A stretch of 64,000 nt of DNA from Bin34 sp963422415. Its GTDB lineage: Bacteria > Chloroflexota > Anaerolineae > Caldilineales > Caldilineaceae. Numbering within the stretch: the first letter of the stretch is position 1; each line of letters begins with the position of its first letter. Positions 53,874 to 62,827 of the stretch are shown piece by piece. Made by a program: the position numbers and the translations under genes. The stretch is taken from NCBI GenBank assembly GCA_963422415.1, contig OY729430.1, positions 3,224,001 through 3,288,000 of the forward strand, written 5' to 3'. A model generated the notes under the pieces. The model was not told the origin of the DNA and did not search any database. It saw nothing but the letters and a program-made list of their open reading frames with translations.

Positions 53874-54617
53874 CCTCATCCCCAGAATCCATACTTCATA
53901 GCCCTTGCGAAACGCCTGGAACAATGGCATCCCGCTCAAAATCAAGTAAGCAAGATAGCCAAGAGGGCATCTTGGGGCTGCCAAAGTTGAACAGAGCTAT
54001 CAGATGAGGGATAGAAGATGCATCTGAAAGTCGCTATGCCCGCGCAAGTCCTCAGCGAAGACCCTGAAACCCGTCAAAGCGTATTCATTCGCAGTGAGGA
54101 TCGCTGTGCTTGGATTGGACGCCGCTTCTTCACCCTGTTCACTAAGCACAAGCAATTCTAAATGTGTGATACGCCAAGGGTTTTGATATAAGGACAGCAC
54201 CTTGCTTGAAAATCGTAAAGTGCGCATTCTGCGGTGAGGGGAGTCGGGATCTCACACCCATGTTAACCCCTAACCCAAAGGCATGCCACCAAAGATCTAT
54301 CTGACGGCGAAATAGGGCACAGACGTTGCTTTGGCTGACCAACTTATCCAATCCCCTCCCCCCGCCACAAACTCCATGCGAAAGTCACTTGGAATTGGAA
54401 GGCTAAGTTCATTATACGACTGAGCGTGTGGTACCGAAGTCATGCGGCACCGCTTCCCGGCATATCAGATTGCTGTCGGCATCGAGAGTGCGATCCTTCT
54501 GCGCTTGACTATATCGTAGTTCTTGGTGATGTAGACACTCGAGAACAGATTTGTGCTGGCTGTCGTATCTGCCCCAACTATGTTGAGAAACAAATCATTC
54601 ATACGTTCAGAGACTTG
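53874..54617. other. Gene-poor region
   Basis: About 740 bases with only short frames, none with a recognisable product or good start. GC content looks lower than in the flanking genes. I see no RNA gene. Confidence 0.35.
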
Positions 54618-54827
54618 TCAGACGTAATTGTGCTTGAGTCTGTTAAGTGTTCCTGTCGTGAGTTTAACCAAATCATTTGCAACTTTGGAGCGGCACTCCA
54701 GAATTGCACTGAGATTTTCCTGTCGTTCTGCATCCGCAACTCTCTTTTGGTGCTGAACTAGGCGCTCTTCTAACTCTTGGATATGACCATCAACGCGACC
54801 GCTCTTCCGCTCAAATTCATCCTTCAC
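54618..54827 (-). CDS. Possible small coiled-coil protein next to the helicase remnant
   Basis: 69 aa from a GTG at 54827 with GAGGG 6 nt upstream. The product is charged and heptad-like (GRVDGHIQELEERLVQHQKR, then CRSKVANDLVKLTTGTLNRL), consistent with a short coiled coil. It directly follows the dead helicase in the same direction, so it may have been its partner or may be a relic. No family recognised. Confidence 0.4.
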   Translation of the reverse strand: MKDEFERKSGRVDGHIQELEERLVQHQKRVADAERQENLSAILECRSKVANDLVKLTTGTLNRLKHNYV

Positions 54828-54829
54828 TT

Positions 54830-55680
54830 TACACCCTCTGGAAACTGCTCCATCCAGATACACTCGGGCGATTCGGCCTGATTGAACAAGGCGTTGGTCA
54901 GCAGCAAAGCCGCAGTTCTGGGCTCAGTTACACCGAACTGTTCCAATTCCTTTGTGCGCCGGATTGGGTTCATCCCTGACAGCATGACCGGGTTGACACC
55001 GAATTCGCGAATGCTCGCTGGTCACTGTCAGATTAGGGGAGTGCTTGGGGCAACGATTACAACACAGAAATGACCGGACTCGCGGCATTGAATCTCTGAT
55101 GCCGCAATGAATGCAGTCCGTGTCTTTTCCCCGCCTGTAGCGACAGATAGGATACCGCCACCGTCTTTAAGAAGAGCATCAACCGCTGGACCTTGGTGTG
55201 CAAACCTGCCCTCTCTCCAGAGGTCAGTCTTGCGGGGATTTTCAATCGGTGTTGGATAGGCAGGAAGCAGCACCCTTTCGGACTCGTTTCTCAGGCTTCT
55301 CACCATCCATCCAAGCACGGGTCCCACGGTCAACTGACATCTGTTCACCATTAACTAGCAGGCCGCGCTCCGTTGCGTTACCTGAGCCGTGGACTGCAAA
55401 CCACTCGTCCCTTGAATCGTACATACCGCGTTCCATCAGTACCACACGCATCTGAAGCCGCTCGATTGCCGACTTCGAGAGCTTCGCATTCTCAAACAAG
55501 CAGATCATCACACCACTTAGAAATGTCTGTGACACTATCGTCTTTGGCATCAAGGGATCGGTACATCACTGAAGTGAGCGCCCGACGGGTCGTGCACGAA
55601 ATCGATTCCTCCGTTCCGGACAGGAAACCGCCATCTGGGGTTGCTGATCCGAAAGGACCACCCTGACCGCCAAGATTCCA
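54830..55680 (-). pseudogene. Decayed phospholipase-D-like/SF2 helicase, copy 2
   Basis: Reading leftwards in shifting frames: MYRSLDAKDDSVTDISKWCD, then a PLD-like segment (DEWFAVHGSGNATERGLLVN), then the helicase start EGRFAHQGPAVDALLKDGGG and ILSVATGGEKTRTAFIAASE, where the Walker A Gly-Lys is altered to GGEKT, then VVIVAPSTPLI and a stop. TEPRTAALLLTNALFNQAES follows after more breaks. Motif II onward is gone. It matches the copy at 9210-9825 closely at DNA level in inverted orientation, but keeps the PLD and Walker A parts that copy 1 has lost. Confidence 0.75.
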
Positions 55681-55694
55681 GATTTTGTCCATCT

Positions 55695-55771
55695 TGGTGG
55701 AGCTGGGGGGACTCGAACCCCCGACCTCCACAGTGCGATTGTGGCGCTCTCCCAATCTGAGCTACAGCCCC
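55695..55771 (-). tRNA. tRNA-Ala (CGC anticodon), CCA encoded
   Basis: Minus strand. Acceptor GGGGCTG pairs with CAGCTCC (one G-U), D arm GCTCAGATTGGGAGAGC, anticodon stem CCACA/TGTGG around loop ATCGCAC with anticodon CGC, T arm GGGGGTTCGAGTCCCCC, discriminator A and genomic CCA. Confidence 0.93.
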
Positions 55772-55827
55772 TCGGACCACCAAAGCCAACCCAGACCGTC
55801 CGGGCCAAGCTTGTGTCCTTGTTAAGA

Positions 55828-55901
55828 TGGAGCTTATGGGACTTGAACCCATGACCTCCACAATGCCATTGTGGCGCTCTCCCAATCTGAGCTAAAGCCC
55901 C
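55828..55901 (-). tRNA. tRNA-Ala (GGC anticodon), CCA not encoded
   Basis: Minus strand, 74 nt. Acceptor GGGGCTT pairs with AAGCTCC, same D arm as its neighbour, anticodon stem CCACA/TGTGG around loop ATGGCAT with anticodon GGC, T arm ATGGGTTCAAGTCCCAT. The bases after the discriminator A are not CCA. Located 56 bases before the other tRNA-Ala. Confidence 0.93.
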
Positions 55902-56039
55902 CTGCGGGAGCAGAATATTACAAGGTGCACATGACCTGAGTCAAGACATGCCTGCCATTCCGTCTTGGCACGGGGCTCGGACCATGGCCTTGCGCTATAA
56001 TTCCAAGGTATCCCTTCACGTTGGACATCGTAGCTTCCC

Positions 56040-57320
56040 ATGCCCTCAGCCCCGGCCGTCTCTGGCATAGTTCCCGCCGTTCCGACCTTTGTCCCAGCCC
56101 AGCGAGTGCAAGGATTTGGAGAGACCGTTTTTGCCGAGTTCACGGCTCTGGCTCTAGAAACCGGGGCCATCAATCTGGGGCAGGGCTTTCCTGATTTTGC
56201 CGCCCCGGATTTCATCAAGCAGGCGGCCCAGGACGCCATTGCCGCCAACTTGAACCAGTACACGCGCTCCGGAGGGCATCCACGGCTGGTGGAGGCACTC
56301 AGCCAAGTATACAGCCCCCTCTACGGACGCACCCTGGATTCCATGACCGAAATCGTGACTACCGTCGGAGCCACCGAAGGCATCTACGCCACGATTCAAG
56401 GCGTGGTCAATCCCGGCGACGAAGTCGTCATGCTGGAGCCATTCTATGACAGCTATCCGGCAGCCACTGTGATGGCAGGCGGGATTCCAGTGTATGTGCC
56501 CATGGAACAGCCGGAGAGTCACACCGAAGACGCGCCGCTGGCCTCCCGCTGGAAACTGGACATGAACCGGTTGCACGACGCCTTCACGGAGAAGACGCGC
56601 CTCTTCATTCTCAATTCGCCCTACAACCCCGTCGGCAAGGTGTTCAGCCAAGCGGAACTGCAGGACATCGCCACCATCGTCCAAGAACACAGTCGGCGAC
56701 ATCAACCGGTCTACGTGCTGAGCGACGAGGCCTACGAGTGGATGACCTACGACGGTGTGCAGCAGGAGCGCATTGCCACGCTGCCTGGCATGTGGGAACA
56801 CACCATCAGTCTGGGCAGTGCAGGCAAGACCTTCTCGGTGACCGGATGGAAAATCGGTTGGGCCATAGCGCCCCCGGACATTATCGACGCCATTTCCAAG
56901 GCCCATCAATGGATCCCCTTCACCATTTCCACGCCGTGCCAGGAGGCCGTGGCCGTGGCCCTTGAGGAAACGCAAAAGGGGGAATATCTTCCTTGGCTCA
57001 GCGACATGTATCAGGCCAAGCGAGACATTCTGCGGGATGCCCTGCAATCCGCCGGCCTAACGCCCCATGAGCCGCAGGGATCCTATTTCATTCTGGCCGA
57101 GACGGGGCATCTGCCCATACCGACCCGCGCCGGAGAGCCCCGCGATGTGACAACCTGCCGGTGGCTGACTTCCAAGCTAGGCGTGGTGGCCATTCCGCCC
57201 AGCGCCTTCTACAGTCCCGAACATCAATACCTGGTCGCCAACCTGGCCCGCTTCACCTTCTGCAAGACCGACGAAACCCTGCTTGAAGCCGGTCGGCGAC
57301 TGCAAGAGCTGCGGAGATAA
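56040..57320 (+). CDS. PLP-dependent aminotransferase, class I/II (methionine/kynurenine aminotransferase-like)
   Basis: 426 aa. Class I fold landmarks: INLGQGFPDFAAPDFIKQAA, NQYTRSGGHPRLVEALSQVY, ILNSPYNPVGKVFSQAELQD, VLSDEAYEWMTYDG, and the PLP Lys in SLGSAGKTFSVTGWKIGWAI. Closest in pattern to YbdL/KAT-type enzymes that transaminate methionine, kynurenine or glutamine. Located upstream of leucyl aminopeptidase with a 32-base gap, so the pair may work in amino acid recycling. A TATAAT-like box lies near 55996. Confidence 0.9.
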   Translation: MPSAPAVSGIVPAVPTFVPAQRVQGFGETVFAEFTALALETGAINLGQGFPDFAAPDFIKQAAQDAIAANLNQYTRSGGHPRLVEALSQVYSPLYGRTLDSMTEIVTTVGATEGIYATIQGVVNPGDEVVMLEPFYDSYPAATVMAGGIPVYVPMEQPESHTEDAPLASRWKLDMNRLHDAFTEKTRLFILNSPYNPVGKVFSQAELQDIATIVQEHSRRHQPVYVLSDEAYEWMTYDGVQQERIATLPGMWEHTISLGSAGKTFSVTGWKIGWAIAPPDIIDAISKAHQWIPFTISTPCQEAVAVALEETQKGEYLPWLSDMYQAKRDILRDALQSAGLTPHEPQGSYFILAETGHLPIPTRAGEPRDVTTCRWLTSKLGVVAIPPSAFYSPEHQYLVANLARFTFCKTDETLLEAGRRLQELRR

Positions 57321-57352
57321 ACTCCACCAATCAGCACACCAAGGATCTTTGC

Positions 57353-58855
57353 ATGGAATTGCACGTTATACAGGGAGACATCTCGGCCTTTGCCTGTGAC
57401 GCGATTGTCGTCAATCTTTTTGAAGGTGTCATGCGTCCCAGCGGCGGCGCCGGAGCCGTGGATCGCGCCTTGGACGGGGCCATTTTTCATGCTCTTGCCG
57501 CAGGCGACTTCAGCGGCAAGAGCGGATCCGCGTTGCTGCTGTACACCAACGGGCGGCTCCCCGCGACCCGGGTACTGGTCGTGGGGCTGGGACCAGCGGC
57601 GGATTTTGACTTTCTGGCCGCGCGCAAGGCGGCCGGCGTCGCGGTGACCTATCTCAAGGGTTTGCAAGGGGTCCATACGGCCGGGGCCATTCTGAACGGC
57701 GCAGGCATCGGCGCCCAAGACCTGACCGAAATGGCCCGCGCCTTCGCCCTAGGCAGTCAGCTGGCGGCATACCAGCCGCCAGAGTACCCACCCAAGGAAG
57801 AAAGACAGACATTGGATTCCTTGACCTTGGTAGAGCTCAATGCCTCTCGAGTTGCAGAGATTACGGCGGGGATGGACGCCGGCACCAAGCTGGCGGCCGG
57901 CGTCCGCCTTGCCCGAGACCTGGTCAACGAACCCCCGAACATTCTGGTTCCCGTGGAGTTCGCCCGCCGGGTGCAGGCCATGGCGGCGGACACTCGCCTC
58001 TCCTGCGAAGTGCTCGGCGAGGCCGAGATGCGGGAATTGGGCATGGGCCTGATTCTGGGCGTATCCCAAGGCAGCCACCAGGAAGCCCAGCTGATCATTC
58101 TCAAGCACGAACCTCCGGGCACGGAGGAACAGGCTCCACTGGTCTTTATCGGCAAGGGCATCACCTTCGATACCGGCGGCATCAGCATCAAGCCGTCCGC
58201 CGGCATGGACGAGATGAAGACGGACATGGCCGGAGCCGCGGCGGTCATGGGCAGCATGCTGGCCCTCTCGACTCTGGAGATTCCCCAGAGAGTCTTTGGC
58301 CTGGCCATCTGTGTAGAGAACATGCCCGGTGGCAATGCGTATCGGCCGGGGGACATCCTGACCAACATCAAGGGCAAGACCGCGGAAATCCTGAACACGG
58401 ACGCGGAGGGGCGGCTGATCCTCTCTGACTGCCTCGGCTTTGTAGAGAGATACCAGCCCCGGGCGGTCATTGACCTGGCCACCTTGACCGGCGCCATCGG
58501 CATCGCGCTGGGAGATCAGGCTGCCGGGCTCTTCAGCAACGATGAGGACTGGGAACAGCAGGTGGTGGCCGCCGCCGCCGCCTCGGGCGACCGTGCCTGG
58601 CCCATGCCCATGTATGCGGAATATGCCGACACCATCAAGAGCGATATGGCCCAGGTCAAGAACACGGCCGACCGCATGGCAGGCGTCTCGTCCAGCGCCA
58701 AGTTTCTGGAACACTTCACGGAAGGCTACCCTTGGGCCCATTTGGACATCGCCTATATGGCCTTGCGCGGCAAGGGCAAGGATTCCAGTGAACCCAAAGG
58801 GGCGTCTGGCTATGGTGTACAGCTGCTCACGGCTCTGGCGGCAGGCTCGAACTAG
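57353..58855 (+). CDS. pepA: Leucyl aminopeptidase, M17 family
   Basis: 500 aa. The catalytic domain has the metal ligands and active site: GKGITFDTGGISIKPSAGMD, EMKTDMAGAAAVMG and ILNTDAEGRLILSD. The less conserved N-terminal domain is residues 1-165. It removes N-terminal residues from peptides in the cytoplasm using two metal ions, and fits with the peptide importer genes elsewhere in the window. A hairpin follows the stop. Confidence 0.95.
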   Translation: MELHVIQGDISAFACDAIVVNLFEGVMRPSGGAGAVDRALDGAIFHALAAGDFSGKSGSALLLYTNGRLPATRVLVVGLGPAADFDFLAARKAAGVAVTYLKGLQGVHTAGAILNGAGIGAQDLTEMARAFALGSQLAAYQPPEYPPKEERQTLDSLTLVELNASRVAEITAGMDAGTKLAAGVRLARDLVNEPPNILVPVEFARRVQAMAADTRLSCEVLGEAEMRELGMGLILGVSQGSHQEAQLIILKHEPPGTEEQAPLVFIGKGITFDTGGISIKPSAGMDEMKTDMAGAAAVMGSMLALSTLEIPQRVFGLAICVENMPGGNAYRPGDILTNIKGKTAEILNTDAEGRLILSDCLGFVERYQPRAVIDLATLTGAIGIALGDQAAGLFSNDEDWEQQVVAAAAASGDRAWPMPMYAEYADTIKSDMAQVKNTADRMAGVSSSAKFLEHFTEGYPWAHLDIAYMALRGKGKDSSEPKGASGYGVQLLTALAAGSN

Positions 58856-58893
58856 GTCTCCCTTGCGCCTATGTCGGCACAGATGATGGCACA

Positions 58894-58921
58894 GGGGAAA
58901 CCCACTGGAATGGGTTTCCCC
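58894..58921 (+). terminator. Hairpin after pepA, overlapping the start of the next frame
   Basis: Arm GGGGAAACCCA (58894-58904), 6-base loop, exact complement (58911-58921), 38 bases after the pepA stop. The ATG at 58910 of the next gene lies in its loop/right arm, so it could end pepA transcripts or control the next gene. Confidence 0.6.
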
Positions 58922-59626
58922 TTGGCTTCGCTGTTGCGGGGGTTGGCCTTGGCCATCGGTCTCTCGGCTCTGTGGGCGACTCGGGTCCACGCGGCGGCCT
59001 TGTTCCAAGACTTTCAGTTTCCTGTCGTTCCGACCGCCTGGCCCCTGACAGTGCCGATGGTGGCAGCCTCCATCAGCATTGAACGCGTACTGGAAATGCT
59101 CTGGAACTTCATCGAATGGGGCTTGACGGGCGCGGGACGCTGGACGGCAGCCGATCTCAAGAAACCAGCCTACCAGCAGTTCAAGAGTGGAATCAGCCTG
59201 TTGGTGGCCAATGCACTGGGCGTATCCATTGCCAGCTACACCGATCTGCGAATGCTGACCTACCTGCAGCCCGAGGCCTTGGGGCTCTTTGACCAAGTGC
59301 CCGTTGCCTGGGACATCATCCTTACGGGCCTGCTCATGGGCACCGGCACCAAGCCCGCCCACGATATATTGGGCTTGCTCACGCGGCTCAAGTCGCTGGT
59401 GGGAAACCTCGCGACCCGTCAGCGGGAACAGTCCGGCCTCTTTGCAGCCCACACCGCGGCCCAATTGCAGGAGCAGCAACATGGGGTGCAGGTTCGCACG
59501 CTGGCGGCGCATCAGCCCACGATCCGGGCTGCCCAAGTCCACAATCCGCCAGAAGAGGCCCTAGCGGACCCCGCGGCCCGTCGAGAGGCCCTCATGGTGG
59601 ACATTGATTCTCGGTATACCGGATGA
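58910..59626 (+). CDS. Membrane-associated protein of unknown function
   Basis: 238 aa from ATG 58910; earlier ATGs (58871, 58886) and a later TTG at 58949 with GGGGG 6 nt upstream are possible. The N-terminus is signal-like (LLRGLALAIGLSALWATRVH), then VPTAWPLTVPMVAASISIER, an amphipathic region, ISLLVANALGVSIASY and IILTGLLMGTGTKPAHDILG, hydrophobic enough to be membrane spans, and a polar C-terminal tail of 70 residues. No family recognised. It is placed between pepA and dnaN. Confidence 0.6.
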   Translation: MGFPLASLLRGLALAIGLSALWATRVHAAALFQDFQFPVVPTAWPLTVPMVAASISIERVLEMLWNFIEWGLTGAGRWTAADLKKPAYQQFKSGISLLVANALGVSIASYTDLRMLTYLQPEALGLFDQVPVAWDIILTGLLMGTGTKPAHDILGLLTRLKSLVGNLATRQREQSGLFAAHTAAQLQEQQHGVQVRTLAAHQPTIRAAQVHNPPEEALADPAARREALMVDIDSRYTG

Positions 59627-59691
59627 CGCAGCATACAGAGTCCACGCGATCTGGGTGGAATGGGAATGTAGCGGTTCTCGGTCTTCTTGGC

Positions 59692-59697
59692 TATAAT
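59692..59697 (+). promoter_or_regulatory. Candidate -10 box (TATAAT) for dnaN
   Basis: TATAAT in GGCTATAATGCG, about 87 bases before the dnaN ATG. No clear -35. Confidence 0.4.
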
Positions 59698-59783
59698 GCG
59701 CGGTCAAACCGCAATTTGAAAAAGTGTATCCTGATTGTCAGCTCATCTGAATTCCGGCTTTGAATCAAGGTGGCGTCATTCCC

Positions 59784-60974
59784 ATGCAAATCAGTTGTCT
59801 TCAGGAAAACTTGAGCAAGGGCCTGTCCATCGCCGGCCGTGTCACCTCTACACGCACCTCGTTGCCGGTGCTGGAGAACATTCTGATCGAAGCGTCCGAC
59901 GCAGGCGTGCGCCTAGTCTGCACCAACCTCGATATCAGCATTAACGTCTGGCTCAAGGCCGAGGTGCAGGACACGGGAGCCATCACGGTGCCGGTCCGCC
60001 TGCTGACCGACTTCGTTTCCTTCCTGCCCCCCCAACACCAGGTTGACATCACGCACAATGTCAAGAACAAGCAGGTAGTGGTGCGCAGCGGCACCTATCA
60101 CGCCTCTTTCAACACTATCGAGGCCAACGACTTTCCGGAGATTCCGGCGGAAATCGCTCCTGACATCGAGAGTCACCGCCTCAGCACGACGGGTCTGCGC
60201 CGCATGATTGACCAGACCGTGTTTGCCGCCGCGTCCGGCGAGGAACGCCCCAATCTGTCAGGCGTGGAAACGTGCTTTGGCCATGGCAAGCTCACCATGG
60301 CGGCCACGGACGGCTTCCGCCTCAGTGTCTGCAAGACGGACTTGGGACTGGAATCCGAAACGCATGTCAAGGTGTTGGTGCCTGCCAAGGCCTTGGCAGA
60401 GTTGGCGCGCATTCTTGCGGAGGCGGATCGCAGCAAGCCCATCCAGCTGGCCGTGACCGCCAACAGCAATCAGATCCTCTTCGAGATTGCCGGTCTGCCC
60501 AATGAACCCGGTTCATTCTGCAAGGTCCTGCTCATCTGCCAGTTGATTGACGGCACATTCCCCGACTACACCCGCATCATCCCGGATGAGGAAGACAGCA
60601 CGACCCGGGCCGTCTCCTCGGCGGACGCATTGCTCAGGATTTCCCGGGCCGCCTTCCTTTTCACCCGCGAAAACAACAGCATCGTCTCTTTCAACGTCGA
60701 CGAAGGCAGCAAGCAGATCGTGACCTCGGCGCAAAGCGCGGAGCGCGGCGAGAGCGAGAACAGCATCGAGGCCGCCATTGAAGGGCCAACCCTAGAGATC
60801 TCCTTCAATGGACAGTATGTCATTGACTTTCTCAACCATGCCTATTCCGGCGAAGTCAAGATGGCCATGTCGGAGCCTTCCCGGCCTTGCACCTTCACGC
60901 CCATTGGACAGGGCGAGATCGAGTTCCTGCATGTGATCATGCCCATGTCAAAGCCGCGTCGCCGTACGCACTAG
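59784..60974 (+). CDS. dnaN: DNA polymerase III beta subunit (sliding clamp)
   Basis: 396 aa from ATG 59784, giving MQISCLQENLSKGLSIAGRV and STRTSLPVLENILIEASDAG, the normal DnaN start. Three clamp domains of about 120 residues each. The C-terminus ends in FLHVIMPMSK, close to the conserved VIMPMR tail. It forms the ring that tethers polymerase to DNA. No dnaA is next to it, so this is not necessarily the origin region. A hairpin follows the stop. Confidence 0.95.
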   Translation: MQISCLQENLSKGLSIAGRVTSTRTSLPVLENILIEASDAGVRLVCTNLDISINVWLKAEVQDTGAITVPVRLLTDFVSFLPPQHQVDITHNVKNKQVVVRSGTYHASFNTIEANDFPEIPAEIAPDIESHRLSTTGLRRMIDQTVFAAASGEERPNLSGVETCFGHGKLTMAATDGFRLSVCKTDLGLESETHVKVLVPAKALAELARILAEADRSKPIQLAVTANSNQILFEIAGLPNEPGSFCKVLLICQLIDGTFPDYTRIIPDEEDSTTRAVSSADALLRISRAAFLFTRENNSIVSFNVDEGSKQIVTSAQSAERGESENSIEAAIEGPTLEISFNGQYVIDFLNHAYSGEVKMAMSEPSRPCTFTPIGQGEIEFLHVIMPMSKPRRRTH

Positions 60975-61412
60975 ACCCTGCACTGTCACCCCTTGCACGA
61001 CGCGGTGACAGTGACCGACCAAGGCAGCGCCACGGGAAGCATCCGAAATCTCCCCAAACAGACCATAGGGGAACGGAATGGGTCTGTACAAGCCTCTTTC
61101 TTTCTTGCGCGCCGCCCGTGGGTCTCCTGAGGATGTCTCAATAGGAGCGAACACTAGGCTTTAGGCCTCTCACATCGGCACATCCCGAAGCGCGGACGAA
61201 AAGCGTCCAGTGCGGAGGATTGCCACAGGGCCCGTCGCTTCGGCCGGCAGGAGACTCCGACTTCCTCAGGAACGACCCCTAATTCCCGCGATTTTCGGCT
61301 TTGCAACTCTGCGCTGTCTAGTTGTTGGGCCTGAATCCTGCCCAGCCTCTGCCAGCCCCTCGCTCTCCCACAGGGAGCATTGCGTGGGGTTCCAGACGGG
61401 ATCGTGCCGCCA
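60975..61412. other. Intergenic region between convergent dnaN and LysM genes
   Basis: About 440 bases. A hairpin at 60981-61013 ends the dnaN transcript. The remainder has only short frames with no recognisable product. Confidence 0.5.
60981..61013 (+). terminator. Hairpin after dnaN
   Basis: Arm CACTGTCACC (60981-60990), 13-base loop, exact complement GGTGACAGTG (61004-61013), just after the dnaN stop. No T tract. Confidence 0.6.
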
Positions 61413-62597
61413 CTATTCGGTATTGTCTGTCATCAAGGGCGGAATGACCAGCGTTGAGCCCGCCTTCAGGGTTCCCAGTTCCAGATCCGGATTCAGGGCC
61501 ACGATCTCCACCCACAGAGATCCGTCGCCCAGATACTCTTCCGCTATGCCCCACAGGGATTCGCCCTGTTGAATGACGTGGCTGCGATTGGGCAACATCA
61601 CCTGCAAGCCATGATGATCTATCGTGTCCAAGCCCTCGAACTCAAAGACCGCGGCTAGCGCCGCCTCTTTGGCCTCCATGGAATCCACCGTCCCAATCAA
61701 CACGAGATGACTGCCTTGGACCACCCCCGCGATTTCCGAGTCGGCCAAGCCGGTCAGACCGCGGTCCACCAAGATGCGCGTGAAGTCAATAGTCTCGCGG
61801 GCAATGAGGCCCATCACGTTTTGGGTCACATCCTGGCGCCACTGTTCCGTTGCCAGATCCGGAGCGGGCATGGCTGCGGAAGGACGCTGGTCGCTTGTCG
61901 GATTGTCTGCGGCTTCCATCGCCGGGATCGGCGCTTTCGCGTCAAGGGTGAAACTCCTTTCTTCCAATGGGCTTGCTGTAGGCAGCTGCTCCGTCACCAA
62001 GGCCGGATCTTGAGTCTCTCCAGCCTGTCCGGCAGTCCCTCCCAACGTATTGTTCCAACCGCGGGAGAGCCAGGCAGCGAACTGCAGATTGTCCAGATTC
62101 GAAGTCTGGGTAACGGTGCCCATGACCGCCAGCACGATTACCATGGTCAACACGGAAGCCAGCAGACGCGGCCCCAATCCGCTCGTGTCGGTCCCCTCGG
62201 CCTTGGAAGCCTGCGCGGTGTTGGCGGCCGGGATTTCCGTCCCCTGCATGTGGACAAGGCGCTTGAGTAACGCCTCGGCCTCGGGCCGTAGCACGTCGTT
62301 CGCGGGAATGGCGCCGATGTGCATCCGCAGCTGCTCTTCCCGTCCGAGATCCGCATACATGATGGCGGCCAGCAGGTGCAGATCAGAACGATCCTGCGCT
62401 TGCAGCCCGCGCTGAATCTGCTCCAAGGCGACAAAGGTGGAGCCTTGTGCCGCGGACTCCTGCGCTTTTCGAAAGTAGTAGGTAGCCTTGAATTCCGCCG
62501 TTACCAGAGTGGCCAAATCCCCATGACAGTGACGACACTGGTGGAATTCGGGTGTAACAGTAGCTTCCATGCCGCAATGGACACAGGTAACCTGCAT
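61413..62597 (-). CDS. Zinc-ribbon, membrane-anchored BON/LysM domain protein
   Basis: 394 aa from ATG 62597 (MQVTCVHCGMEATV), preferred to the ORF's upstream start because it begins directly with the ribbon and has AAGGA upstream. Layout: two CxxC pairs (CVHC, CRHC) at residues 5-28; TPR-like helices to about 115; one membrane span (LLASVLTMVIVLAVMGTVTQ, about 150); a Pro/Ala-rich linker; a BON-like domain (LVDRGLTGLADSEIAGVVQG, then LVLIGTVDSMEAKEAALAAV); and a C-terminal LysM (HVIQQGESLWGIAEEYLGDG, LVIPPL). Likely a cell-envelope protein with a cytoplasmic sensor end. Function unknown. Confidence 0.78.
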   Translation of the reverse strand: MQVTCVHCGMEATVTPEFHQCRHCHGDLATLVTAEFKATYYFRKAQESAAQGSTFVALEQIQRGLQAQDRSDLHLLAAIMYADLGREEQLRMHIGAIPANDVLRPEAEALLKRLVHMQGTEIPAANTAQASKAEGTDTSGLGPRLLASVLTMVIVLAVMGTVTQTSNLDNLQFAAWLSRGWNNTLGGTAGQAGETQDPALVTEQLPTASPLEERSFTLDAKAPIPAMEAADNPTSDQRPSAAMPAPDLATEQWRQDVTQNVMGLIARETIDFTRILVDRGLTGLADSEIAGVVQGSHLVLIGTVDSMEAKEAALAAVFEFEGLDTIDHHGLQVMLPNRSHVIQQGESLWGIAEEYLGDGSLWVEIVALNPDLELGTLKAGSTLVIPPLMTDNTE

Positions 62598-62827
62598 GCG
62601 CTGTTCATCCTTTAGGATGCGACGGTGAAGGCCTCTTTGGGGCGTAACATGCAACTGTGGCGATTTTATCACAGGAAGGCTCCCAAACCGGATCAGTCCC
62701 TTGGATGCATTCCATCGCAGCCGGAGTCACCTGAAGGCGGTGGAGAGCCTCGCGGTCTTGGCGACTCATGTCGGTCTTGCTGAAAATGGAGAGTGCCGCC
62801 GCCCGCTTGCCCAGCAAGGCCAATTTC

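Noticed and set aside
59000..61000. Replication origin next to dnaN
   Set aside because: No dnaA, no cluster of DnaA boxes and no AT-rich unwinding stretch is visible near dnaN in this window.
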